Shown here: positions 51,948 to 60,312 of the stretch, one piece after another
How positions within the stretch are numbered: position 1 is the stretch's first letter
Layout: each line of letters begins with the position of its first letter
Assembly (NCBI RefSeq): GCF_000472865.1
Contig: NZ_AXAP01000046.1
Location: forward strand, 3,642-65,015
Direction: 5' to 3'
Origin: Bradyrhizobium elkanii WSM2783
GTDB lineage: Bacteria; Pseudomonadota; Alphaproteobacteria; Rhizobiales; Xanthobacteraceae
DNA: 61,374 nt
Program-made: the position numbers and the translations under genes
The notes under the pieces: model-generated
What the model was told of the DNA's origin: nothing
Seen by the model: the letters and a program-made list of their open reading frames with translations, nothing else
Databases searched by the model: none

Positions 51948-53249
51948 ATGCTGACCGATCGTCGTCCAATCCTGCTTGCCAATGCCCGCGTCGTCGATCC
52001 CTCCCGCGATCTCGACGGGCCCGCCGACGTCCTGATCGCCGACGGCATGATCCGCGATAGCAAACGCGGCATCGGCACGACCGGCGTCCCAGAGGGTACC
52101 GACATCGTCAATTGCGCCGGCAAGATCGTCGCTCCCGGTCTGATCGACATGCGCGCCTTTGTCGGCGAGCCCGGCGCCAACCATCGCGAGACCTTTGCCT
52201 CGGCTAGCCTCGCCGCAGCCGCCGGCGGCATCACCACCATCATCTGCCAGCCGAACACCTCGCCGGTGATCGACAATTCGGCGACCGTCGATTTCGTGAT
52301 GCGCCGCGCCCGCGACACTGCGATCGTCAACATCCATCCAATGGCGGCACTGACCAAGGGCTTGGGCGGCGAGGAGATGACCGAGATCGGCCTCCTCAAG
52401 GCCGCCGGCGCGGTCGCCTTCACCGATGGCGACAAGAGCGTCACCAACGCGCAGGTGATGCGCCGCGCGCTCACCTACGCCCGCGACTTCGACGCGCTGA
52501 TCGTGCATCACACCGAGGATCCCGACCTCGTCGGCGAAGGCGTGATGAACGAGGGCGAGTTTGCGACGAGGCTGGGGCTTGCCGGCATCCCGAATGCCGC
52601 CGAGTCGATCATGCTCGAGCGCGACGTGCGGCTCGCAGCGCTCACCGGCGGGCGTTATCACGCGGCCTCCCTCTCCACGGCGGAGTCGCTTGAGATCCTC
52701 AAACGCGCCCGCGATGCCGGCGCCGACGTCTCGGCCTCGGTGTCGATCAACCACGTCACGCTGAACGAGAACGATATCGGGCCTTACAGGACGTTCCTGA
52801 AACTGTCGCCGCCGCTGCGCACCGAGGACGACCGCCAGGCATTGGTCGCAGCGCTGGCCTCGGGTCTTATCGACGTCATCATGTCCGATCACAATCCGCA
52901 GGACGTCGAGGTCAAGCGCCTGCCGTTCGCCGAGGCCGCCCCCGGCGCGGTCGGGCTGCAGACCATGCTGCCGGCGGCCTTGCGCTTGGTCCATAATGGC
53001 GAGATGGATTTCAAGACCTTGATCCGGGCGATGTCGACCCGACCTGCCGAACTGCTGGGCCTGCCCGGCGGCTCGCTACGCGCGGGTTCGCCGGCCGACG
53101 TTATCGTGATCGATCCTGATACGCCCTGGGTGCTCGATCCCGCCGACCTCAAATCGCTGTGCAAGAACACGCCCTTCGACGAGGCCCGCTTCTCCGGCCG
53201 CGTCGTACGCACCATTGTCGGTGGGCGGACGGTGTATGAACATGTCTAG
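51948..53249 (+). CDS. pyrC: Dihydroorotase homologue lacking metal ligands (PyrC')
   Basis: A 433-residue amidohydrolase-fold protein directly after pyrB. Active class I dihydroorotases have DxHxHxR near the start; here it reads DMRAFVG (Arg69, Phe71 in place of both His, Gly73 in place of the substrate Arg). The later SDHxPH segment reads SDHNPQ. It is therefore probably non-catalytic, like the PyrC' that holds the Pseudomonas aspartate transcarbamoylase together. ATG 51948 is used; ATG 51936 is also possible. Its TAG stop lies in a palindromic repeat. Confidence 0.85.
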   Translation: MLTDRRPILLANARVVDPSRDLDGPADVLIADGMIRDSKRGIGTTGVPEGTDIVNCAGKIVAPGLIDMRAFVGEPGANHRETFASASLAAAAGGITTIICQPNTSPVIDNSATVDFVMRRARDTAIVNIHPMAALTKGLGGEEMTEIGLLKAAGAVAFTDGDKSVTNAQVMRRALTYARDFDALIVHHTEDPDLVGEGVMNEGEFATRLGLAGIPNAAESIMLERDVRLAALTGGRYHAASLSTAESLEILKRARDAGADVSASVSINHVTLNENDIGPYRTFLKLSPPLRTEDDRQALVAALASGLIDVIMSDHNPQDVEVKRLPFAEAAPGAVGLQTMLPAALRLVHNGEMDFKTLIRAMSTRPAELLGLPGGSLRAGSPADVIVIDPDTPWVLDPADLKSLCKNTPFDEARFSGRVVRTIVGGRTVYEHV

Positions 53250-53305
53250 AGCGTTTTCAAGCGAAGTGGATACCGGTTCGCGTCAAGAAAACGCGTCAAG
53301 AAAAA
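53247..53305. repeat. Palindromic intergenic repeat, family 1, half unit
   Basis: TAGAGCGTTTTCAAGCG, then GTGGATACCGGTTCGCGTC and AAGAAAACGCGTCAAG. It equals the left half of the repeat at 6127 and lacks the right-hand hairpin. The first three bases are the stop codon of the pyrC homologue. Confidence 0.75.
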
Positions 53306-53350
53306 GAGACACCTCCGAGACATGCCGCGCCTGCGGCGGGAGCGCCGGCC

Positions 53351-53947
53351 ATGTCCTCTGACGCCTTCCTGATCGTCGCGTTTCTGATCGGCTATCTCTT
53401 CGGCTCGGTCCCGTTCGGCCTGATCCTGACCAAGATCGCCGGCACGCAGGATCTGCGCTCGATCGGCTCCGGCAATATCGGCGCCACCAACGTGCTGCGC
53501 ACAGGGCGCAAGGGGCTTGCCGCCGCGACGCTGATCTTCGACATGCTGAAGGGCACCGCTGCAGTCGTGCTGTCGGGCTATCTCGGCGGCCCGAATGCGG
53601 CGATGGTGGCCGGGCTCGGTGCCTTCCTCGGCCATCTCTATCCGGTCTGGCTCGGATTCAAGGGCGGCAAGGGCGTCGCTACCTATATCGGCGTGCTGAT
53701 CGGCCTGTTCTGGCCGGCTGCGGCCGTCTATGGCGCGGTCTGGCTCGCGACCGCCTTCACCACGCGCTATTCGTCGCTCTCGGCGCTGGTGGCCGCCGTC
53801 GTCACCCCGATCTTTCTATGGTGGTTCGACCACGCCGCACTCGCCGCGCTCGCCGCGGTGCTGATGCTCATGCTGTTCTACACCCATCGCGAAAACATCA
53901 AGCGCTTGCTGGCGGGAACCGAGGGGCGCATCGGCCAAAAGGCCTAG
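53351..53947 (+). CDS. plsY: Glycerol-3-phosphate acyltransferase PlsY
   Basis: A 198-residue membrane enzyme with five helices that acylates glycerol 3-phosphate from acyl phosphate, the first step of phospholipid synthesis. SIGSGNIGATNVLRTG near 38 and KGGKGVATYIG near 105 are two of its conserved cytosolic motifs. Upstream is the pyrC homologue, after a repeat. Confidence 0.95.
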   Translation: MSSDAFLIVAFLIGYLFGSVPFGLILTKIAGTQDLRSIGSGNIGATNVLRTGRKGLAAATLIFDMLKGTAAVVLSGYLGGPNAAMVAGLGAFLGHLYPVWLGFKGGKGVATYIGVLIGLFWPAAAVYGAVWLATAFTTRYSSLSALVAAVVTPIFLWWFDHAALAALAAVLMLMLFYTHRENIKRLLAGTEGRIGQKA

Positions 53948-54066
53948 AATTCGCCATCAACCTGTTGAGGACGGGTCACATCTGTCCGAAATTCTTGCGC
54001 GATACTGGCAAACGGTAACGCGGGCTGTCATCCTGCGATTCAAATGGCGTCACACGGTTTCGTCAG

Positions 54067-55320
54067 ATGGACGGGATCGAACAGGATGGGATTAGCGGAA
54101 TGAGCGCGCCCGATGTCGCGTCGCGTCCGGTGAGTACGTCCGGCGCGAGCGCCCTGCTCGCGGCCAGCGAGATCTGGTCATTCTCCGGCAAGACACCGAC
54201 TGCCGTCGATTCAGCAGCCAAGTCCAGCTCGGAAGCTGAGCTGCCTGCCCCATCACTCCCGGACGTCATCCTGAACATGCAATCCGCGCGGGCCGACCTG
54301 CCGGCGCGCTCGCCGGTCGATAGACCGAAAAAGGCGGATGCGCGCGAATCGCAGGTCTGGCCGCCGCGACAATTATCGCTGGCACTGCAGGGCGGCGGCA
54401 CCTTTGCCGCGTTCACGTGGGGCGCACTCGAGCGGCTCCTGGAAGAACCGGATTGCGCGTTGGACACCATCAGCGGCGCCAGCGCCGGCGCCGTCAATGC
54501 CGCGCTGCTCGCTTGCGGCCTGGTGGAAGGTGGCCGCGAAGGCGCACGTGCCGCGCTCAACCGGTTCTGGATGCGGATGATGCACGAGGCTTCGTTCCGC
54601 TCGCTGATGCTGGTCGGAGGATTCTCGCCGGCCGGACGGTCGGTCGCATTCGGGCCGACGCTGCGGTCCGGCCAGTTCGATCCGTTCGATCTCGATCCGC
54701 TGCGCCAGGCGCTCTGGAGGGATATCGATTTCTCCGCGCTGCAGAGTCCCGCCAGCCCGAAGCTTTTGGTCGCGGCGACACGCGTGCGCGACGGCCGGCA
54801 GCAAGTCTTCGGCAATGACGAGATCACCGCCGATGTGCTGCTCGCCTCGACCTGCCCGCCCCTGATCCATTGCGCGGTCGAAATCGACGGCGAGTCCTAT
54901 TGGGACGGCGGCTTTGGCGGCAATCCCCCGCTGGTCCGACTGGTGCAGGAATCCGAGACGTCCAACGTGCTCGTCGTTCAAGTCACGCCGGCGCGCGACA
55001 GCTATGTTCCGATCACGCCCGCCGCGATCGATCGCCGCCTCGACCAGATCACCGCCAATTCCGTGCTCAACGCCGAGATCGCGGCGCTGGAATGGGCGCG
55101 TCCTGCGGCAGCCCCCTCGTTGCGACTATTCCGGATTGCAGCGGAAGATGAGATCGACGGGCTCGCCCAGCGCAGCGCCACCGATCTCGGGCCGGGCTTC
55201 ATTCGCCAACTGCATCGGAGCGGCCGCAAGGCTGCCGAACGTTTCCTGGCGCAAGATGCCGGCTCGACGCGAATCGAGACGCCGCGCAAATCACGCGTCG
55301 CGGAGCCCGCGCTGCTATAG
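54067..55320 (+). CDS. Patatin-like phospholipase
   Basis: A 417-residue lipid acyl hydrolase. The first 100 residues are polar and low complexity; then comes the oxyanion loop LQGGGTFAAF at 108-116, the nucleophile Ser139 in GASAG and the catalytic Asp in DGGFGGNPP near 280. No signal peptide or lipobox is seen, so it is probably cytosolic, unlike the patatin at 36608. A later start at 54100 (MSAPDVASRP) is also possible. Confidence 0.85.
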   Translation: MDGIEQDGISGMSAPDVASRPVSTSGASALLAASEIWSFSGKTPTAVDSAAKSSSEAELPAPSLPDVILNMQSARADLPARSPVDRPKKADARESQVWPPRQLSLALQGGGTFAAFTWGALERLLEEPDCALDTISGASAGAVNAALLACGLVEGGREGARAALNRFWMRMMHEASFRSLMLVGGFSPAGRSVAFGPTLRSGQFDPFDLDPLRQALWRDIDFSALQSPASPKLLVAATRVRDGRQQVFGNDEITADVLLASTCPPLIHCAVEIDGESYWDGGFGGNPPLVRLVQESETSNVLVVQVTPARDSYVPITPAAIDRRLDQITANSVLNAEIAALEWARPAAAPSLRLFRIAAEDEIDGLAQRSATDLGPGFIRQLHRSGRKAAERFLAQDAGSTRIETPRKSRVAEPALL

Positions 55321-56556
55321 TTTCGCCAGCGCCATCTCGACAAAGCGCGCCGCCGCCAGCGCCTTGGCGTCGGCAGCGAATGGCGCGATCACCTGCACGC
55401 CGACGGGCAGATTGCCCTCGGCGACATAAGCCGGCACGTTGACGCAAGGAACGCCCATCAACGTCCATAGCCGGTTGTAGCGGGGATCGCCGGTCGACGA
55501 GAGCCCCTTCGGCGCAGCACCGGGCGCGGACAGCGTCAGCAGCACATCGACATCCCCAAACGTTTCTGCAAGCGACTGCCGCGCGCGGCCGGCGATGTCG
55601 ATCGCCTCGTCGTATTGAGCCGCGCTGACATCCTTGCTCTCGTCGAGCCGGCCGCGCAGCAATGGCGGCATTGCATCGTAGTTCTCGCGATATTCCCACG
55701 CCAGTGACCGGTGCGCCTCGAAATCCTGCACCACCGGCTGAATGCGCCAGGCTTCCGCAACGATCTCAGGCAATGACAGCGCGCGAACCGAAGCGCCAGC
55801 CCGCTCGGCGGCCTGTGCCGCGATTCGCAATGCCTCCGCGCCTGACGCATCAGGCGCGCCGGCAAAGTCCTGTGTGATGACGCCGATCCGCGGCGTCGCG
55901 ATCTCCTCGGGCAACCGCAGCGCCGGCCGGCCGGTCATCGCCGCCAGCGCCACCGCGAGGTCGCTCACGCCTGAAGCGAACAGGCCGACGGTATCGAGCG
56001 TCCAGGAAAAGCACTTGACGCCGACCGTCGGCAGCAGCCGGTAGGACGGCTTGATCGCGGCCACGCCGCAATACGACGCCGGCCGGATCACCGAGCCTGC
56101 CGTCTGCGTCCCCAGCGCCAGCGGAATCATCCCGGCCGCGACCGCCGCCGCTGAGCCTGCCGACGATCCGCCCGGCGTGTGGCCATGATTGCGCGGATTG
56201 AGCGTCGCCGTCGGATCGTTCGCAGCAAACGCCGTCGTCGTGGTCTTGCCGACAATGGTCGCGCCGGCCTGCTTCAGCATCATCACGACAGACGCATCGG
56301 CGCGCGGCCGGTATCCCCAGTAGATCGACGCCCCCATCTCGGTCGGGAAATCCGCGGTGTCGATGATGTCTTTGATCCCGACCGCAATCCCGCGCAGCGG
56401 CCCCGCCGCCTGCGCGCGCGGATTCTCCGCCCGCGACACGAAGGCGCCGATCGTCTTCTCCTCGGCATCGACCGCCGCGAGCGATTGGGCGAGCGCTGCA
56501 TCGGGCGAGAGTTCGCCCTGCGCGATGCGGCGGGTGAGTTCGGCAAGCGAGATCAT
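55315..56556 (-). CDS. Amidase (amidase signature family)
   Basis: A 413-residue hydrolase related to GatA. The triad is complete: Lys62 in VGIKDII, Ser131 in PGGSSAGSA and Ser155 in TQTAGSVIRPAS. It is not GatA, which is at 38463, and the substrate (amides, carbamates or biuret-like compounds) is unknown. ATG 56556 has GGGAGG upstream; the open frame to 56682 is excluded. The 3' end overlaps the convergent patatin gene by 6 bases. Confidence 0.87.
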   Translation of the reverse strand: MISLAELTRRIAQGELSPDAALAQSLAAVDAEEKTIGAFVSRAENPRAQAAGPLRGIAVGIKDIIDTADFPTEMGASIYWGYRPRADASVVMMLKQAGATIVGKTTTTAFAANDPTATLNPRNHGHTPGGSSAGSAAAVAAGMIPLALGTQTAGSVIRPASYCGVAAIKPSYRLLPTVGVKCFSWTLDTVGLFASGVSDLAVALAAMTGRPALRLPEEIATPRIGVITQDFAGAPDASGAEALRIAAQAAERAGASVRALSLPEIVAEAWRIQPVVQDFEAHRSLAWEYRENYDAMPPLLRGRLDESKDVSAAQYDEAIDIAGRARQSLAETFGDVDVLLTLSAPGAAPKGLSSTGDPRYNRLWTLMGVPCVNVPAYVAEGNLPVGVQVIAPFAADAKALAAARFVEMALAKL

Positions 56557-56646
56557 CGGGAATTTCCTCCCTTCATTGGTTGGATTGGTTTTACGGGCCG
56601 CCTCCTCCTCGGGCAAGTAAATCGGACGGAAGGCCCTCACCTTATC

Positions 56647-56664
56647 GTCATGCCCGGGCATGAC
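56647..56664. repeat. Minimal GTCATGCCCGGGCATGAC palindrome
   Basis: A perfect 18-base palindrome equal to the outer arms of the GTCATG repeats with the centre missing. It lies between the divergent amidase and dprA genes and looks like a deleted copy. Confidence 0.75.
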
Positions 56665-56720
56665 GAAGGAGACGGCAAACAAGTTGATCGCGATATCCGA
56701 TTGGGCGAAGCTGCGCCGCC

Positions 56721-57833
56721 ATGCATGACCGCACGCCCAATCACCAACTCACCGACACCGAACGCCTCGACCGCCTGCGGCTGATCCGCTCGGAGAATGT
56801 CGGGCCGCGCACCTTTCGCTCGCTCCTCAATCATTTCGGCGACGCGCGCACCGCGCTCGAACATCTGCCGGACATGGCGCGCCGTGGCGGCGGCGGTGCG
56901 GGGCGCATCTGCACGGTCGAGGAGGCAAAGGCCGAGCTTGCGGCCTGCAAGAAGCAGGGCGTCAGCCTGGTCGCGCCGGGCGAAGCCCCCTATCCGGCGC
57001 GGCTTGCCACCATCGATGACGCGCCGCCGCTGCTTGCGGTGCGCGGCGCGCTTGACGCTCTGGCGCGGCCGATGATCGCGATCGTCGGCTCGCGCAATGC
57101 GTCAGGCGCCGGGCTGAAATTCGCAAGCACCCTCGCCCATGATCTCGGCGACGCCGGCTTCGTCGTGATCTCCGGTCTCGCCCGCGGCATCGACCAGGCC
57201 GCGCATCGCGCTACCACGACGACCGGCACCGTCGCGGTGCTCGCCGGCGGTCACGACCGGATCTATCCGCCCGAGCATGAGGACCTGCTCGCGGCCTTGC
57301 TCGAACAAGGCGCGGCGATCTCCGAAATGCCGCTCGGCCACACCCCGCGCGCCCGCGACTTCCCGCGCCGCAACCGCCTGATCTCGGGTGCTGCGCTCGG
57401 CGTCGTCATCGTCGAAGCCGCGCACCGCTCGGGCTCGCTGATAACAGCGCGCATGGCGGCAGAACAGGGCCGCGAAGTCTTCGCCGTCCCCGGCTCGCCG
57501 CTCGATCCGCGCGCGGCCGGCACCAACGATCTGATCAAGCAGGGCGCGGCGCTCGTGACCAACGCGAGCGACATCATCAACGCGGTGCAGCCGATCATGG
57601 AGCGGCCGTTCGCGCTCGCTGCACGCGAAAGCGATGACGAGCCGCTCGATTTCGACACCGATCCGAGCGAGCGCGAACGCATCGTCGCGCTGCTCGGCCC
57701 GAGCCCGGTCAGCCTCGACGACCTGATCCGGATGTCGGGCCTGTCCGCCACCATCGTTCGCACGGTGCTGCTCGAGCTTGAACTCGCCGGCCGTCTCGAA
57801 CGCCACGGCGGCGGACTGGTGTCGCTGGTCTAG
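56721..57833 (+). CDS. dprA: DNA processing protein DprA
   Basis: A 370-residue protein that binds incoming single-stranded DNA and loads RecA during transformation. An N-terminal SAM-like region (LRLIRSENVGPRTFRSLL) precedes the Rossmann fold with IVGSRNASGAG near 118, SGLARGIDQAAH near 155 and the conserved EMPLGHTP segment; a winged-helix domain covers the last 60 residues. It stands divergent from the amidase. Confidence 0.93.
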   Translation: MHDRTPNHQLTDTERLDRLRLIRSENVGPRTFRSLLNHFGDARTALEHLPDMARRGGGGAGRICTVEEAKAELAACKKQGVSLVAPGEAPYPARLATIDDAPPLLAVRGALDALARPMIAIVGSRNASGAGLKFASTLAHDLGDAGFVVISGLARGIDQAAHRATTTTGTVAVLAGGHDRIYPPEHEDLLAALLEQGAAISEMPLGHTPRARDFPRRNRLISGAALGVVIVEAAHRSGSLITARMAAEQGREVFAVPGSPLDPRAAGTNDLIKQGAALVTNASDIINAVQPIMERPFALAARESDDEPLDFDTDPSERERIVALLGPSPVSLDDLIRMSGLSATIVRTVLLELELAGRLERHGGGLVSLV

Positions 57834-57846
57834 GACGTCGTTTCTT

Positions 57847-57869
57847 CACCTCTCCCATAGGGAGAGGTG
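57847..57869. terminator. CACCTCTCCC stub hairpin between dprA and HxlR gene
   Basis: CACCTCTCCC, ATA, GGGAGAGGTG: a perfect 10-bp hairpin 14 bases after the dprA stop and 22 bases from the convergent regulator's stop. It equals the outer arms of the composite repeats at 40545 and 44896. No T-run is present, so a terminator role is a guess. Confidence 0.45.
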
Positions 57870-57890
57870 CAGATCCCTCGTCTCCATCAT

Positions 57891-58292
57891 TCACCCCCGC
57901 TCGTTCCGCGCATCGAACTCGCCTCGCGCGCGCTCGATTTCGGGCAAATGCTCGAACGCCCATTGGCCGAGCGCCCGCACCGGCTTTGAGAGGCCGCGAC
58001 CCAGATCGGTGAGTTCGTAGTCGACCCGCGGCGGGATGGTTGGAAACACCGTGCGCGTGACGAGCCCGTCGCGCTCCAGCCCGCGTAGCGTCAGGGTCAG
58101 CATCCGCTGCGAGATGCCGCCGATCGTGCGCTTGAGCTCGTTGAAGCGGCGCGGCCCGTCGCCCAGCAGCATGATGACCAGCACGCTCCATTTGTCGCCG
58201 ACCCGCGCCAGCACCGAGGCGACGCCACGGCAGTCGCCGCTGGTATGCGGGATCGGTTCCAGGACAGGCACATGGATGTGCTCGGGTTTCAC
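57891..58292 (-). CDS. HxlR family regulator (next to azoR)
   Basis: A 133-residue winged-helix regulator. CRGVASVLARVGDKWSVLVIMLL and RFNELKRTIGGISQRMLTLTLRGLERDGLV are the HxlR domain; the N-terminal Cys of DC (about residue 20) is at the position used for redox sensing in YodB/HypR-type members. I start at GTG 58292 with CCGGAG upstream; a longer GTG start at 58346 is possible. Divergent from an azoreductase gene, which it probably represses until quinone or electrophile stress. Confidence 0.83.
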   Translation of the reverse strand: MKPEHIHVPVLEPIPHTSGDCRGVASVLARVGDKWSVLVIMLLGDGPRRFNELKRTIGGISQRMLTLTLRGLERDGLVTRTVFPTIPPRVDYELTDLGRGLSKPVRALGQWAFEHLPEIERARGEFDARNERG

Positions 58293-58392
58293 TGATGTGC
58301 TCCGGTGAGAAAAATGTGCGTTCTTGCGGGGTTTTGCCACGGTCACTCATATAGCGCGAGTTACAAACCTATACCAAAGGGTGACATCAACC

Positions 58393-59001
58393 ATGAAACT
58401 GCTGCATCTCGACTCCAGCGTCCTCGGCCCCCACTCCGTCAGCCGTCAGGTTTCCGCCGCCATCGTCGACCGGCTGCGCAAGACCCATCCCGGCATCGAC
58501 GTCACCTATCGCGACCTCACGGCGACGCCGCTCGCCCATCTCTCGGGTTCCCATTTGGCTGCGAGCCAGGGCGCCACCCCGGAAGCTTCGCTGCAGGCGG
58601 ACATCGCCTCAGGCCAGCAGATGCTGGACGAATTCCTCGCCGCAGACATCGTCGTGCTCGGCGCGCCCATGTATAATTTCACTATCCCGAGCCAGCTCAA
58701 GGCATGGATCGATCGTATTCTGGTGGCCGGCAAGACGTTCAGGTACGGCGCTGCCGGCGTCGAGGGCCTTGCCGGCAACAAGCGCATCATCGTCGCGGTC
58801 TCTCGCGGCGGCTATTACGGCGCCGGCACGCCAATGGCGGTGGCCGAGCATTTGGAGACCTATTTGCGCTGGGTGTTCGGCTTCATCGGCGTGAAGGATC
58901 CCGAATTCATCTCCGCCGACGGAATCCAGGTCGGACCGGAGCACCGGGAGAAAGCCGTCGCGGGCGCATTGCAAGCTGCCGGCAATCTCAGCGCGGCCTG
59001 A
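58393..59001 (+). CDS. azoR: FMN-dependent NADH:quinone/azo reductase
   Basis: A 202-residue flavodoxin-fold reductase. LHLDSSVLGPHSVSR binds the FMN phosphate, GAPMYNFTIPSQLKAWIDRI is the AzoR signature near 95, and AVSRGGYYG supports the flavin. It reduces quinones and azo dyes by two electrons. Divergent from an HxlR-type regulator, a classic arrangement for reactive-electrophile response. ATG 58393 is used. Confidence 0.9.
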   Translation: MKLLHLDSSVLGPHSVSRQVSAAIVDRLRKTHPGIDVTYRDLTATPLAHLSGSHLAASQGATPEASLQADIASGQQMLDEFLAADIVVLGAPMYNFTIPSQLKAWIDRILVAGKTFRYGAAGVEGLAGNKRIIVAVSRGGYYGAGTPMAVAEHLETYLRWVFGFIGVKDPEFISADGIQVGPEHREKAVAGALQAAGNLSAA

Positions 59002-59016
59002 GATACGTCGTCCGCC

Positions 59017-59094
59017 GTCATGCCCGGGCTTGACCCGGGCATCCACGTTGCCGCGAAGAAGGGCGTGGATGGCCGGGTCAAGCCCGGCCATGAC
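59017..59094. repeat. REP-like palindrome, GTCATG family
   Basis: A 78-base copy: GCCCGGGCTTGACCCGGGC and GGCCGGGTCAAGCCCGGCC with CCACG/CGTGG linkers, bounded by GTCATG and CATGAC. It lies 15 bases past the azoR stop. Confidence 0.85.
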
Positions 59095-59162
59095 GAAGGG
59101 AGGCAGCTTGTGTCGTCGATGACCCGCATGCTTTGAGGCAAGCGACCGTCAGGATGTAGCAG

Positions 59163-59321
59163 CTAGTGCCAGACCCCCTGCGCATCGAAGATCACGGCAA
59201 CGAACGAAACCAACAGCCCGATCCCGCAAAACAGAGCGACCGGAGCAAATTCCGCGTTGGCTAAGTTTCGCGGGACGCGGGAAAGTGGGGCAGAGGAACG
59301 GATGCGGACGACTGTCGGCAT
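59163..59321 (-). CDS. Small single-helix membrane protein
   Basis: A 52-residue protein: basic N-terminus MPTVVRIRSSAPLSRVP, one membrane helix APVALFCGIGLLVSFVAVIF at about 27-46, and a short tail ending GVWH and TAG. GGAGAG lies 6 bases before the ATG. Helix, charge bias and ribosome site make it a likely real gene. Function unknown. Confidence 0.6.
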   Translation of the reverse strand: MPTVVRIRSSAPLSRVPRNLANAEFAPVALFCGIGLLVSFVAVIFDAQGVWH

Positions 59322-59412
59322 TGCTGCTCTCCAGTTCCAACAAGCAAAGGAATGTCCCTGCCTGTGAAGCTGTCTTGGCAGCTATGACGAAGGTTCAACG
59401 CCTTTTCACCGC

Positions 59413-60201
59413 TCATTGCCGCGGGCTTTGTCCCCGATAGATCGGAGCTCCCGCGGGCAAGGCAGTGGCACCGCCATCGACGAAAAGCTCCTGCCCCTGG
59501 ACATGAGCGGAATCGTCGGAAGCCAGGAACAGCACCGTCTTGGAGATGTGATCGGGTTCGCCGAGCCCACGTAACGGCGTCGACAGAGCGATGCGCGCCT
59601 CGAACGCCTTTTCTGCTTCAGGCGTTGCGGTCGCGGCACCCCAGATCGGGGTGCGGATGGCGCCGGGCGCGACCACGTTGACCCGAATGCCGCGCGGCGA
59701 CAGTTCGGCGGCCATCACGCGCGCCATCGCGCGCACGCCGCCCTTGCTCGCGGCATAGGCCGAATAGCCCGGATTTCCCAGCATCGAGATCACCGACCCG
59801 TTGAGAATGACCGAAGCGCCGTCATTGAGATGCGGCACGGCCGCCTGCACCGTGAAGAACACGGCGGTCAAATTGGTTCGGATCACCTGCTCGAAGGCCG
59901 CGAGCGTCGTGCCGCCGAGCGGCGTCTGGCCGGGAATGCCGGCATTGGCAAAGACGATGTCGAGCTTGCCGAATTTCTGCGCGGCCTGCGCGACAGCGGC
60001 CTCCGTCGCTGCGACGTCGGTGGCGTCGGCAACGATCGCGATCGCATTCGGTCCCAGTTCCTTGGCTGCCGCTTCCAGCGTCGCCTGGTTTCGTCCGGTG
60101 ATCGCAACCTTGGCGCCCTCCTGAACGAACAGACGTGCGGTCGCAAGACCGATGCCGCTGTTGCCCCCTGTGATCAATGCCGTCTTGTTCGCCAGTCTCA
60201 C
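59413..60201 (-). CDS. SDR family oxidoreductase
   Basis: A 262-residue short-chain dehydrogenase. The NAD(P) loop is TGGNSGIG at 11-18, ANAG at 85-88, catalytic Ser136, Tyr149 and Lys153 (YAASK). NADP is suggested by the basic TGRN after the second strand. Substrate unknown. Divergent from an HxlR regulator with two matching inverted sites between. Confidence 0.88.
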   Translation of the reverse strand: MRLANKTALITGGNSGIGLATARLFVQEGAKVAITGRNQATLEAAAKELGPNAIAIVADATDVAATEAAVAQAAQKFGKLDIVFANAGIPGQTPLGGTTLAAFEQVIRTNLTAVFFTVQAAVPHLNDGASVILNGSVISMLGNPGYSAYAASKGGVRAMARVMAAELSPRGIRVNVVAPGAIRTPIWGAATATPEAEKAFEARIALSTPLRGLGEPDHISKTVLFLASDDSAHVQGQELFVDGGATALPAGAPIYRGQSPRQ

Positions 60202-60220
60202 GATAGCCTCCAGTGCTCAT

Positions 60221-60237
60221 GGTTGCATTATTAAACC
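60221..60237. promoter_or_regulatory. Candidate HxlR operator, left site
   Basis: GGTTGCATTATTAAACC, 20 bases upstream of the SDR start. It matches the site at 60260-60276 in inverted orientation at 14 of 17 positions. The pair suggests binding of two regulator dimers covering both promoters. Confidence 0.55.
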
Positions 60238-60259
60238 GCGTTGGACAGGTAGACGATCT

Positions 60260-60276
60260 GGTTCTATAATGCAACT
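60260..60276. promoter_or_regulatory. Candidate HxlR operator, right site
   Basis: GGTTCTATAATGCAACT, the inverted partner of the site at 60221-60237, centred about 39 bases from it and about 45 bases before the regulator's start. Confidence 0.55.
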
Positions 60277-60312
60277 GCACAAGATGGTGATATGTTTTCG
60301 ACGGAGAGCTTC

